The notes below the pieces were generated by a model. It was not told where the DNA came from. It saw nothing but the letters and a program-made list of their open reading frames with translations, and made no database searches. DNA of 64,000 bases from Paramarasmius palmivorus (Eukaryota > Basidiomycota > Agaricomycetes > Agaricales > Marasmiaceae), in assembly GCA_037176845.1 (NCBI GenBank), contig JAYKXP010000172.1, positions 25,748 to 89,747 of the forward strand. The letters are read 5' to 3'. The position numbers and the translations under genes were made by a program. How positions within the stretch are numbered: position 1 is the stretch's first letter; every line of letters begins with the position of its first letter. This document shows, one piece after another, positions 33,731 to 43,811 of this stretch.

Positions 33731-36219
33731 CTACTTCTGACTCTCCATAACCATCCTCGAAAACACACTCTTACTCCTAATCTTCGGGCCGTAGAAGAAC
33801 AGGATCTACCAGCGTTTGAGTTCAAGTGTCGCGGTCAAGAAAGAAAATGAAGGTCGAAGAAAAGAAAAAAGGAAGAAAAAGGAAGAAGACGTACAAAAGG
33901 AATAGGAATCATAACAGTAGCGATCAACGCAAACATCGTACTAGCCCATTTATACGTCAACGCGCGGAACATTTGGTTTGTGAATAGGGGGAAGGCGAAG
34001 CCTGCGAGGTTTCCTGTTTGTGTTTTTGGTGTGAGCCGGGGTAAAGGGCAGGGGTAAGGAAAGGGGGTAAGGGAAGGGAACGTACGACAGAGACTTTGCC
34101 CAGCCAAGGCTGAGGATGCGAATGGGCCGTAACTAGAACACGGTAAGAAGAGGTACGGGATAAGGGATAAGGGAAACACACCAATCAGCGAGATACGAAA
34201 ACACCGCTAGGTATATCACATATGCCGACCAAGTGAATACCTTCAATTTCACCATACGTTCAACTCAGCTAAACACTCTCGACAAGCAGGGAAAGGCCTC
34301 ACCAAAACACCCATAGCCAACCCAACCCACGACACACTACTAAACGACGTCCAAGCGTAGATGAACATGCCTCCGGGGAAGAGGATAGCTGCGGCACAGG
34401 CAAAGTAGAGACGAGCTTCGGGGCCGCGGGTTGGGTAGCCTTTCCTGCAACGAGCGCTAGTGTAAGGAAGCGTTGAGTAGAGTGTATTGGGACGGGGACG
34501 TACTGGTATAGCCGCTCTTGGATAAAGTTAGTTATGAAGCCTACGGAGGAGCCGATGCTGTCGGGCGAGTTAGCTCGAATGGTGAGAAAGGGAAGGGAAA
34601 GGGAGACACGAACATCATAGCGCAAAACACGGTCCCGACTTGACCGATGGTGAAGTTGTGTATGTCGCGGAAGAGTGAGCCAACGGATCTAGGGAGCCTG
34701 TAAGCAACTTGGAGTGGTACTGGGAGGTGCTATACGTACTCTAGCATGCAATATAGAACACCCCATGCGAAGCCTATCCATAACTATTGGAGTTGACAAT
34801 CAGTCGCGCAGGGAACGTCAAAAAGGTCGAGAAGCTCACACTAAAGCTCGCTACTACCGGCTCCGTGAACATAAGGTCTAAAAAAACGCATAAGCAACGT
34901 TCACGCCCAGGAGGTGAAAAAAGAACACTCACGAATCGGCCTCGTACACGAAATATAAATCAACGTCTTAAGCGACGCCCGCTCATCTTCCACTCTCGCT
35001 CGATAGCGCTTATCCCCAGTTTCCTTCCGTATCCGTCTCGCAATCCTCGTGAGTATAATCGACGCTCGTGTTTCTTTCATTACGAGTGGGATTAGGACGA
35101 ACATCGCTGATGCGTTTCTGTGCGAAAAGGTCATATTAGATCGTTACCAATATCAACCCGGCGCTGGGTGTTAGAAGAGGAAACGCACATCATCTGAACC
35201 CATTGAATCCATCTCCACCCCAGGTTCGTATTCATCTCTATCCACCCGGCAAAGACAGGTCCGAAACCCGTCCCTCCGATTGCTGTTAGAGCGAAGAGTG
35301 CCATCGGTAAACCACGTCTAAATAGAGTGTTGATAAGGTATTGGGTACGATCAATTAAGAAGAAAAAGAAGAGGTCCTCACTGACTCGGCGCCCAAATAT
35401 CCGCAACAGTACCACCCACCATCGTCGAACCCGTGGACCCAAAACCCCCTTGGAGGAATCGCGCGATGAGGATGGTTTGGATATTTTTAGCTCTGTTCAC
35501 GTTTGATGATGATAAGCAACACGGCAAGAAGAATTGGAACGCGCGCACTCACTCCGCAATCATCAGATACATCAACATAAAACCCAAGCTAGAAACAATA
35601 TAAAGCGGTTGACGGCCGAATTCCTCGCTAAAAGAAGCTGTTACGAGGGGAACCAAGCCGAATCCTAATGCGTAGAGGCTTAGACCGACTGTTGCTTGGT
35701 ATTCGGTGCATCCGATGGAGGGGATCATGCTTGGGAAACCCATGTTGTAGGCTCCTGCTGTTCCGGCTGTTGGTGTTGGGTGTTGAGTGTTGAGTGTTGG
35801 GTGTTGGGTGTTAAGGGTGATGGGGAAGGCGTACCAGATAAGAGAGTGAAATAACACGCTAAGGCTGTTATCATCCATTTTTTGGTCGGTGAAAAGTTCA
35901 TGGGGTTGCGTTGGTCGCCTGGTTCGAATTCGATCTGCGAAAGGCGTTAGCCTAAGTACGGAGTTCGAGGAAAGGGGTTGGAATTGAGACTGACGTAGAT
36001 AGGCTCTTGTTCATCGCTAGTACCAGAGGACTCTCCTTCTTTCTCGACCGACTCCTTATGATGCACGAGTTGATCCAAGAGGTCTTCTGCAGACGGTGGC
36101 GTGATAATATCGACTCTGGGATCCAGACTGGGTTCTCGAACGTCCTTTAGGGATTTTATGGCCACGCCTTCGAGTTGCACCGTTCGAGCCGACTCTGCGT
36201 CATAGCTTTCTCCGTTCAT
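33731..36219 (-). CDS. MFS transporter, drug:H+ antiporter type
   Basis: About ten to eleven exons. The N-terminal cytosolic segment is acidic (MNGESYDAESARTVQLEG ... EQEPIY). After a splice, IEFEPGDQRNPMNFSPTKKW leads into TM1. Further pieces: ATVGLSLYALGFGLVPLV, EEFGRQPLYIVSSLGFML (MFS motif A-like), ILIARFLQGGFGSTGSTMV, VADIW, GGTGFGPVFAGWI (antiporter motif C-like, GPxxAG), GWRWIQWVQMM, WIGFAWGVLY, YTWSAY... and a last exon ILFFYGPKIRSKSVFSRM ending MESQK. The 12-TM DHA1 layout resembles fungal polyamine/drug exporters (Tpo1/Flu1 type). Likely exports the product of, or protects against the substrate of, the neighbouring oxidoreductases (inference). One intron carries a minisatellite. Exon borders in 34.2-35.1 kb are approximate. 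Confidence 0.85.
35763..35818. repeat. Short GGGTGTT/GAGTGTT minisatellite in an MFS intron
   Basis: Seven or so 7 bp units of the form (G)GGTGTT / GAGTGTT in a row. On the coding strand they are AACACCC/AACACTC and lie within the intron between a GTACGC donor and a CAACAG acceptor, so they are not translated. Confidence 0.6.
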
Positions 36220-37454
36220 CACGAGAACCTGCGAAAAGGAAGAAAAAAAGGCGCGTTTGAGCTTCGAGAAGATGAGGTTAGGCGGTGAGATTGACTCTCA
36301 CTTATTTAAAGTGGGTTGTGATGAGTCGAGTCAGCATTTGTGAGCGAAAAAGCTTCAGGTCATGAGGGATCTTGCCAGGTTTGTGCCGACGAGGGATATA
36401 GATCAACCATAAGCTTGCCGTCCACGTGGGTTTTTGTGGAAAGTGAAAATGACAGAAATTGATCGTTATCCCCTGTTATCACCGTGCCTTTGTTCGATGT
36501 CGTCCGCGGTGTCGGTGTGTTCTGCCTCGCGATGCCATGAAGAGGCTCGAGTCGTCTCTCTTCATAGAGGTATGTTTTTGCGCAGTCCTTACGATATTCC
36601 GAGACCTGATGGTGTCGTAGGCGCCCTTTCTCCTGGATTACACGCTCCAAACACTTTCTGCAAGAACTATATTCAGAGTGACGCGAGATCTATAAGCGTT
36701 TTTGGTTCCGAGGGGCATAACCGAGTCATGGTGGAAGGACGGAGCTCCAGAGGCTGATTCAGGCTGAGATAGCGGATTATCATTGTGGCGAAGGGTTTGC
36801 GGTAGACAGGTGCGTGTTCTTCATTTCGCTTTTCTCTGTCTATTAATTCCTCTTTTCTCCAAGAGGTTATGTCGTGTTAAACCATGGAGGATGCTTTGTA
36901 CCGTTCAGACACACACACCTTCCGCAGCCTGTATTCCTTCATACACCAACTTCACGGTTCTCTGCAACGGAACATCCGGCGGATCCAATCAGAAAACGTA
37001 ACCGGCTTGGCTCCTGCAACCCCTCAAATCAGCATTCCGTTCCATTCATAAAGTCAGTCCAATGAAAGACTCGCCTCTCGACATAAAGCTCTTTGTTCAT
37101 CATTCATTCACGACCCACGTAGGCTGGAAGGAAGAAGCCGCAAACACGAGTTTTACCCTTACCGAGCTCCCGAACAAAGAATTTTTTTTTTTGCAAATCG
37201 GCCAAACGTTCGCAAACAGACCCAAGTACGATAAATAGGACCGCGCGGCTTTGCGGATTCTTTGGGAGACCTTGACCTCTGACCACTACCATCCACTTGG
37301 ATGGCGCGACTTTCGTCGGACGGACGTTTCGATTCGGTTGTGGCTAACACCGTCGAATTAATCTGTGACTGGACGTCTGGGGGCCGATTCCTCCTGTACG
37401 AAAGGTTTTCTGGGTTCTTTCATTGGTGCCGGCGGTGGTAAAGTCAGGCGCGTA
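36220..37454. other. Gene-poor interval
   Basis: Upstream of the MFS gene. Several short frames on both strands, none with a recognisable domain. A poly-T run lies at about 37181. No tRNA or repeat recognised until the hairpin array begins. Confidence 0.45.
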
Positions 37455-38490
37455 ATGCTTAATCTCCCCAAGCATCATGACTATTGGTGCTACGTCCTGA
37501 CTGGACATGGACTTCTGACTATATGTCGAAGTACCGACAACTGTCTCACACCGAGACTCGCTTCACACCGAAGCTCACCTCACATTGAGGTACACCTACT
37601 ACGGTGTCGGCTGACTGCAGCCTTAGTTCACTATGAACTACGTCTCACTGGAGACTCGCTTCACTGGAAGCTCACCTCACTTTGAGGTCAACACCACTGG
37701 GTGTTCAGCTCGACTATGAGCTCTCTCCGCTAGGAGACGGATGTCTATCATCCCCGCCGTCGGTTATCTGGCATCAAACCTCTCGGGCACCGGACCTCGA
37801 CGCAAGTCTTCAAGACCGCCGTCTATCAAGAGATCTCGTTCGGCCACGTCAAGCCCTCAAGAGTACTCTTCGCATCTACCTCCGGCCGGACCTTACGCAT
37901 GCACAAGTCCTCACGTCTACGAGGCAAGGGGCTCTCGTACCGCAAGGTCATAGTTCCTGTCGACCTAGTCCACCGACGAAAGAGTCTCACATCGTGGACT
38001 CGACTCACCTCTCCGCTCACGCGACTGGTGTAAGAGGAACATCGTTCCTATCGGATGTCATTCCGATGCAAAGACCCAAGTTGGTCTTGCGCCCCATGCG
38101 CGTCACACGATCGCCTTGGGAAGTCTTCAGACACGAAGAAGAGACTGACTGTCTCTAGGCCTGATATGGCCTCACCACTGACTGTGGTTATGCCCTCGAA
38201 GATCGAGGCGCTCAGTCGAGATACTCGACCGGCTAGTAAAAGCCGTATACCACTTGACTTTGTGGTTATGCCTATTAGGCATGTCAGTTCTGTCAAGAAC
38301 TTGACGGGCCAGATGAGCCCTGGGTTGGACCTCTTGCCGCTTCTCATATTTTCTGTTGGACCTTTTGGGTTGTCAATGGTTGACGTGGCTGGAGCTTTTT
38401 GCTCTGGTGGTGGTGAAGTCACCCCGACCTCAGGAAAGAGGTCGAAGTCCAAAAAATAATTGGGCCGGGCGGGCGCCTAGTTGGCGCCCG
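37455..38490. repeat. Array of more than 30 consecutive small hairpins
   Basis: A ~1 kb run of short perfect inverted repeats (stems 4-7 bp, loops 2-9 nt) set nearly end to end. Examples (stem-loop-stem): GTCTC-ACACC-GAGAC 37543-37557; GCTTC-ACACC-GAAGC 37560-37574; ACCTC-ACATT-GAGGT 37577-37591; ACACC-TACTAC-GGTGT 37592-37607; GGCTG-ACTG-CAGCC 37609-37622; TAGTTC-ACTAT-GAACTA 37624-37640; AACACC-ACTG-GGTGTT 37690-37705; AGGAAC-ATC-GTTCCT 38035-38049; ATCGGA-TGTCAT-TCCGAT 38050-38067; AGAGAC-TGACT-GTCTCT 38140-38156; AGGCC-TGATAT-GGCCT 38157-38172; ACCAC-TGACT-GTGGT 38174-38188; CCTCGA-AGA-TCGAGG 38194-38208; GTCGAG-ATA-CTCGAC 38215-38229; ATGCCT-ATT-AGGCAT 38268-38282; and a final GGGCGCC-TAGTT-GGCGCCC 38471-38489. 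It is densest at 37494-37753 and 37982-38320 and sparser at 37754-37981. Loops repeatedly contain ACT. Open frames through it (for example 38055-38459) have no domain. Origin unknown. Confidence 0.85.
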
Positions 38491-38552
38491 TTTCGGTCTA
38501 GACCAGGAGTTGGTTGTAGGACATGATGTATGTACAGCACCCTTATAGTGAT

Positions 38553-38650
38553 TCCCTCTTAGCTCAGTTGGTAGAGCGCGTCACTAGTATTATAGGGATG
38601 GACTCATATACAGTATGACGAGGTCAGTCGTTCAAGTCGGCTAGAGGGAA
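38553..38650 (+). tRNA. tRNA-Thr (anticodon AGU) with a 25 nt intron
   Basis: Cloverleaf read by eye. Acceptor TCCCTCT (38553-38559) pairs with AGAGGGA (38643-38649), discriminator A. D arm GCTC/GAGC with loop AGTTGGTA. Anticodon stem CGTCA/TGACG, loop CT-AGT-A then an intron at 38590-38614 in the standard place (after position 37), and A38. Variable loop AGGTC. T arm AGTCG-TTCAAGT-CGGCT with one G-T pair. The A box TAGCTCAGTTGG is a perfect match and the B box is close to consensus. The first pair is T-A instead of the usual G-C. A run of five T follows. Probably functional, though the unusual first pair leaves some chance of a decayed copy. Confidence 0.85.
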
Positions 38651-38654
38651 AATA

Positions 38655-38659
38655 TTTTT
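38655..38659 (+). terminator. RNA polymerase III terminator
   Basis: TTTTT five bases after the tRNA 3' end, on the coding strand. Confidence 0.75.
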
Positions 38660-39510
38660 AAATGTTTTAAACCACCCAAATGTTTTGCTCGTCCTTGGTA
38701 TCCAAAGTTTCAGTATTCTGATTCCCAGTGAGAGTGAACGAAAGTCCTAAGTCCAAGTCGATAGTGATTCTCGAAGAAACATTATGTAAACGCATCATTG
38801 ACCATGGTCCGACTCCCTTTCACGCACCACCGCTACTCGAAAGTCGATACTACTCCCTTCCCTCAGCTTCCACCCTTCAAGGTATCCCCTCGGTACAGAT
38901 TCGGCCTGAGATACGATGCAACGATACTGTACTCGTGATTGTGTGTGTCTTTTGAGATGGCCATAATATTCCTCTGGCTTACTTACGTCCAGCGACGCCT
39001 TTTATTTCTCCCAGCTCGCGATTATGTATCACCCATATCTCAAGCGATATCGGGAACTTAGGCCATTCCCCATTATACCATCTCATTCTCGACCGCTGCC
39101 AAACTAGAGAGCCACTCACGCACGATATCAATGTCTCACACCCACTACGTTCACAAAGACTCGACGCCTTGAAAGACGGCCTATGGCATAACGACCCGGC
39201 AATTCTTCAATATTAACTGGGCACTGACGACGATATGGGAGTGCATCGAGTTGGGTTGCTTTGTTTCAACATCTCTTCGCCCAGAAAACTATTGTCGCGG
39301 CCGACTTTGGACAATCAAACTTTCAACCTCCACAAGAACCTCCATCCACCCTGTCTCACATCCCTTATGATCTCGCGGCTTTATCGATAGTCTTATTGTC
39401 AATGTTAGCCGAAGGATTTTGGGATAAAATGACGCGTTTTTGGAGGTATGTTTTCCTCAGTTTCCTAGTCGTCCTCATTCTCACTTTCCTAGAGTTAGAT
39501 TTCCCCCGAC
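38660..39510. other. Intergenic, upstream of the terpene synthase
   Basis: Short frames only; no recognisable protein or RNA. Presumably carries the terpene synthase promoter. Confidence 0.45.
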
Positions 39511-40867
39511 ATGGCTATCGAAATCCCCTCTGTCGTTCCAGATGGTCCCGACCATTTCATCCTACCCGACCTAGTCTCTCATTGCACCTTTCCTCTCGTC
39601 TATCACCCCAACGGCGACGCCGTCGCTGCTCAGTCCGTCAGATGGCTCGACACTAGCTGTCCTTTGTTGACCTCGAAGCGGAGAAAAGCACTCTACGGTC
39701 TCAAAGCGGGAGAGTTGACCGCGTACTGCTACAACACCGCTTCCGACGAACGTTTACGCGTCGTATCGGATTTCATGAACTATCTCTTTCATTTGTGAGT
39801 CGTCTTTTACGTGTTATGCTTTTCATATTGACAAATGTTTTTGAAGGGACAATATCAGCGACGGGATGATGACGAAGGATACCGACGTACTCGCTGATTC
39901 GGTTATGAACGCGCTGTGGTTTCCCAAGTTTTATCGGCCTACTGGACACGACGGGAAAGAGCAACCCGAGGAGGAGATCAATGCCGGGAAGCTAGCTAGA
40001 GAGTACGCGCTCGTTCTCTTTTCTTGGTTTCGTGACTTATTGGTTTGGGTGTCGTAGCTTCTGGGGTCGATGCATCGAGGATGCCGGACCAGGTTGCCAA
40101 GCCCGATTCAAAGAGACTCTCGAGCTTTTCTTTGAAGCCGTCAATGTTCAAGCTAAAGCTCGAGATGCGGATACTATTCCCGATCTCGAGTCGTACATTG
40201 ATGTGAGGAGAGATACATCTGGTACGTATCCTTTTCTTGCGCTGTATCTTTCTTTTGGTGCTCATGGTTCTCGATGTCGGACAGGTTGCAAGCCATGCTG
40301 GGCACTCATTGAGTACGCTCTCGGCATTGACCTCCCCGACTACGTTGTCTCCGATCCTGTCATTTGTGCTCTCAATCAGTATACCAACGATCTCGTTACC
40401 TGGTCTAATGTTGGTCTTTCTTTCACTTTTCCCTACGGAGTAATGCTAACGCGCCATATGCAGGACATCTTCTCGTACAACGTCGAACAGGCCCGAGGTG
40501 ACACTCACAACATGATTGTCATCCTTATGGAATACCACGACCTCGATCTCCAAGGCGCCGTGGACCGCGTTGGCGAGATGTGCAAGGAGACCATCGACAA
40601 CTTCAACGAGGCGAGGAAGGATGTTCCTTCGTGGGGTCCGGAGGTTGACGATATGGTGCAGAGGTATGTGAGGGGGTTACAGGATTGGCTTGTAGGGTAT
40701 GTTTTTACGCGTTTCTTTGCCGATGTTGGGCGTGCGTTGATTTGGGAACTTTTAGGTCTCTGCACTGGAGCTTTATGACAACGCGTTACTTTGGTCATGA
40801 TGGCCAGGAAGTGAAAGCGAACAGGTATATCAAGCTTTTACCTGTTCACGAGGAGGCGAAGTGGTAG
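39511..40867 (+). CDS. Sesquiterpene synthase
   Basis: Six exons (39511-39794, 39847-40002, 40058-40221, 40285-40409, 40464-40696, 40756-40867) total 1074 nt, 357 aa, all in phase. The class I terpene cyclase core is visible: the Asp-rich metal motif is FHLDNISDGM (D-N-x-x-D variant, split by intron 1), and the NSE/DTE motif spans intron 4 as TNDLVTWSN|DIFSYNVEQ followed by GDTHNMI. The C-terminal Arg-Tyr pair is in HWSFMTTRYFG, and a VPSWGPEV block precedes it. The size matches fungal (Cop-type) sesquiterpene synthases that cyclise farnesyl diphosphate in the cytosol. Product cannot be predicted. No P450 lies beside it in this window; the closest genes are a protease and ICMT-like methyltransferases. 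Confidence 0.92.
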
Positions 40868-41807
40868 ATCTAGACGTTAGAATTCTTTTTCGGTTCTTTC
40901 TTTTCGTGTTCTGCTGTATCTAATACTTGTTCTGTTTCTATATTTCGTGAACTGTATTCTCTGTACACTAGACGTGTATATCTGTATCTAACTAGAAGCT
41001 AATTGTAGTGTTACAAGTGAAATATTTACGCTCGGTTTTGTAAAGTTTCGGTCTGGAAACGCGACTGCAAGTCATCTATTATCTATCTATCCTCCTTCGC
41101 TTGGTACCACTACTACGCCCGCTCCACTACACTCTCAGCACTCCACTCGGCGTTCTCTTGTGCCCGCGTTCCTCATGGCAGACGTTGCCTCACTTCGTTA
41201 GCAGTCGTTAGCCCGTCGACTTGGACCAATCAAATGCTACACAGCAACCGCGTTGGCATCAGTTTTTCATTGGTTGACATTCAAGGAACCGTCCTTTCGG
41301 TTCTGTATCGCTATCGACAAGGTTTTCGTGGCAAGGATTGGAGGAGCAAATGGGGTGAGGAGGGGAGGTCATTGGTACGTTCGTGTCTCTTGGACGCAAT
41401 CAGAATGCTCAATACAACCTGGATTGGACGTCTTGCAGGTCGCATGCTATTATTGGTCGTTGCCTGGGACGTCGTCCCGAAATCCGAGCACCCCGATGTC
41501 AAATATCCCGTCGTAGGGTGCAATTTTGACTCGCAGCGTCCCTTCAGTCTATTCTCCAATATGTACCTGGTACCCTCAATATCATGACCGGGCTATATTG
41601 TCCATCATACGGCTGTGAGTCATTTTATCCCAATCCAAGGGATGTAATTGTTGATCATCACCATTTCCAGTAAAGATCTGCTTGAAACACCCACCTACAC
41701 GCTACCCGTGGCCCAGAACAGATGTGATGATTGACGTTAGCGGTTATGGGCGACACCATATATAAAGACGCAGTCGATTTTCTTGGGTCTTTAGGCCGGC
41801 CTCCGCG
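40868..41807. other. Intergenic, terpene synthase to aspartic protease
   Basis: No gene supported; overlapping frames at 41.2-41.6 kb lack codon bias and domains. A TATATAAA at about 41758-41765 lies some 45 bp upstream of the protease ATG. Confidence 0.5.
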
Positions 41808-43670
41808 ATGTTTTCGTGTTCATTCGTTCTTTCTATCCTCTTTTTTTCGCTCGCCCTCGTTTCTTCGCCCGTGGCGGCAGAGATCATTCCCCTGGTAGGA
41901 AGAAGAATCAGCTCGACGACGACGACGACGGATGTGCCATTCAAGCATAGGTTCAAAAGACAACGTGTCGACGAAAATGGTTCTTTTGGGAATGGGAGCA
42001 TTATTCTCTACAATACGAACAACGATAATTTGCAATACTCGTGCGATATTACGCTGGGAGGAAGGAATTATAATGTGATAGTGGATACTGGGAGGTATGT
42101 GATAACGGTCTCTGGAACTGGACGTTGGCTGATGATAATGAGACAGTTCCGACCTTTTCGTCTTTGGGTGTGTTTAGTATCGTGTCTGTGCTACGGCGGA
42201 TCATTGACGCCCTTCTAGGAAGCCCCCAACTACGACAGACACAGGTTTGACGGCGGATCTGGTTTACGGTGTTGGACAAGTTAACGGGCCCATACACACT
42301 GCGGATATTGTCTTCAACTCCTTCAAAGTCGCCGACCAAGCCTATGGTGCGTGAAAAGCCATCCCCTCGTGATCTAGAGTAGTTCATCTGATGGGGATCT
42401 CCTTAGTTCTCGTCAACACCTCGAAGGATATCGCAAACACCACAGAAGGAACCGGTCTGCTTGGATTGGGTCCCAGCTCATCCTCGGTTCTCCGAAGAGG
42501 AATGAAGACCGGCACGGCAAACCCTGTGTTGGATCGCATCTTCATTCAAAATACGACCACGCCAAACTACATCACCGTACTCTTGTCGCGTGCTTCCGAG
42601 TCTCCGAGCGTGAAACTGCAAGAGGACCAACAGGGTGTATTGACAATCGGAGAAGTTGTACCAGAGTACTCTGAGGTGCAGAACATGCCCAAGTTGCAAG
42701 GTACGCGTCTACTCTGTAAAAATCTTCTCGGTGCTGAATCACCCACTTCTTAGCCCTTACCGACTCGGCCGCTACCCATTGGGTTACGCTTCTCGATTCC
42801 AACGGTATCATCGGCCCAGATGGAAAGAAGATCCGGACTACAACTACTGTCCAAAACCCTAAAGGCAAATCTGACCAGCTCGCTGTCATGTTTGACACTG
42901 GTACCTCGCTACCACAGGTATGCGGCCACACTGTTCTCGGTATACCGCCTGATAGTAACCTGTTGAGCATCCAGCTTCCTTCTTCGGTCCTTACCGCAAT
43001 ATACGGTCGCGTACCAGGTGCTCAGTTCCTCAAGGAAAGAGGTTACTGGCGGCTACCTTGCGATTACGAGCTGAATGTGACCTTTGTGCTTGGAGGTCGG
43101 GAGTATCCCATCTCGCCCCTTGATATGACCTTGCCAATCGGTCAGGAGAATGGGAAACCCGTCTGTATTTCCTACGTATGTTTACCTTCTGTCTTCCTGA
43201 TATCAAGCGCTCACCGTGATTCTCCAGTTCAAGGAGACACCTGCTGGAAGCAAGACCGGCTACGACGCAATCCTTGGCATGGCATTCCGTAAGTCACTGC
43301 TTTCTACGGTCTTATTTTTCACGATACTCACAGCGACATTACAGTACGAAACGTCTACCAACTCTTGAACTATGGAGACTTCGTAGATGGTTCAAACTCC
43401 ACGGTTGCAGACCCGTATATGCAACTCTTAACCACTATCGACAAAGGCGCTGCACATCGTGATTTTGTCAACCTGAGGTTGGGAGGTACCGATACATCTG
43501 GATCGCAGAAAGCGTTGTTGCCCCCTCCTCCAAACTCTGAAGCTCCTCCGAATTCGGACGCAGATGGTCCACCTGTTAGAGCTGCGAATGGTGCGGCGGG
43601 AATTCACCCAAGCCACGCTTTATTCGTAATGAGTGCTAGTCTATTGTTGTCGTTCTTTCTATATTCGTAG
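41808..43670 (+). CDS. Aspartic protease (A1 family), probably GPI-anchored
   Basis: Seven exons (41808-42094, 42147-42167, 42219-42346, 42407-42700, 42754-43175, 43228-43288, 43345-43670) total 1539 nt, 512 aa. Signal peptide MFSCSFVLSILFFSLALVSS, then a propeptide with a KR site. First catalytic Asp in VIVDTGS|SDLFVFG (split by intron 1), second in VMFDTGTSLPQ. Pepsin-fold landmarks GTGLLGLGPSSS and YDAILGMAF|LRNVYQLL. A Ser/Pro/Asn-rich linker (LPPPPNSEAPPNSDADG) precedes a C-terminal hydrophobic segment (ALFVMSASLLLSFFLYS), typical of GPI-anchored yapsin/basidiomycete A1 proteases at the cell surface. Exon 2 is only 21 nt. Intact and probably active. Confidence 0.9.
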
Positions 43671-43811
43671 ACAAATAAAAAGCAGTGAACGCAAGCGAGG
43701 AATCGAGAAGAAAGAAAAGACGGTATACATTGGAGAGGTTTAATCAATACTCCGATAGTACCCGAGCAAAAAGAGGTAAAGATAACGCCAGATGGCAAAG
43801 CGACCAATACC

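Noticed and set aside
37682..38459. Open frames of 130-160 aa on both strands through the hairpin array
   Set aside because: They overlap on both strands, have no domain, and are expected by-products of palindromic sequence free of stops; no splice logic.
37455..38490. CRISPR-like array
   Set aside because: Stems differ from unit to unit, there are no constant repeats with unique spacers, and the genome is fungal.
38470..38500. Bacterial-type rho-independent terminator
   Set aside because: The GC stem is not followed by a T run and the organism is eukaryotic; treated as the last hairpin of the array.
41234..41587. 117 aa plus-strand frame between terpene synthase and protease
   Set aside because: Overlapping frames on both strands, no domain, no support for coding.
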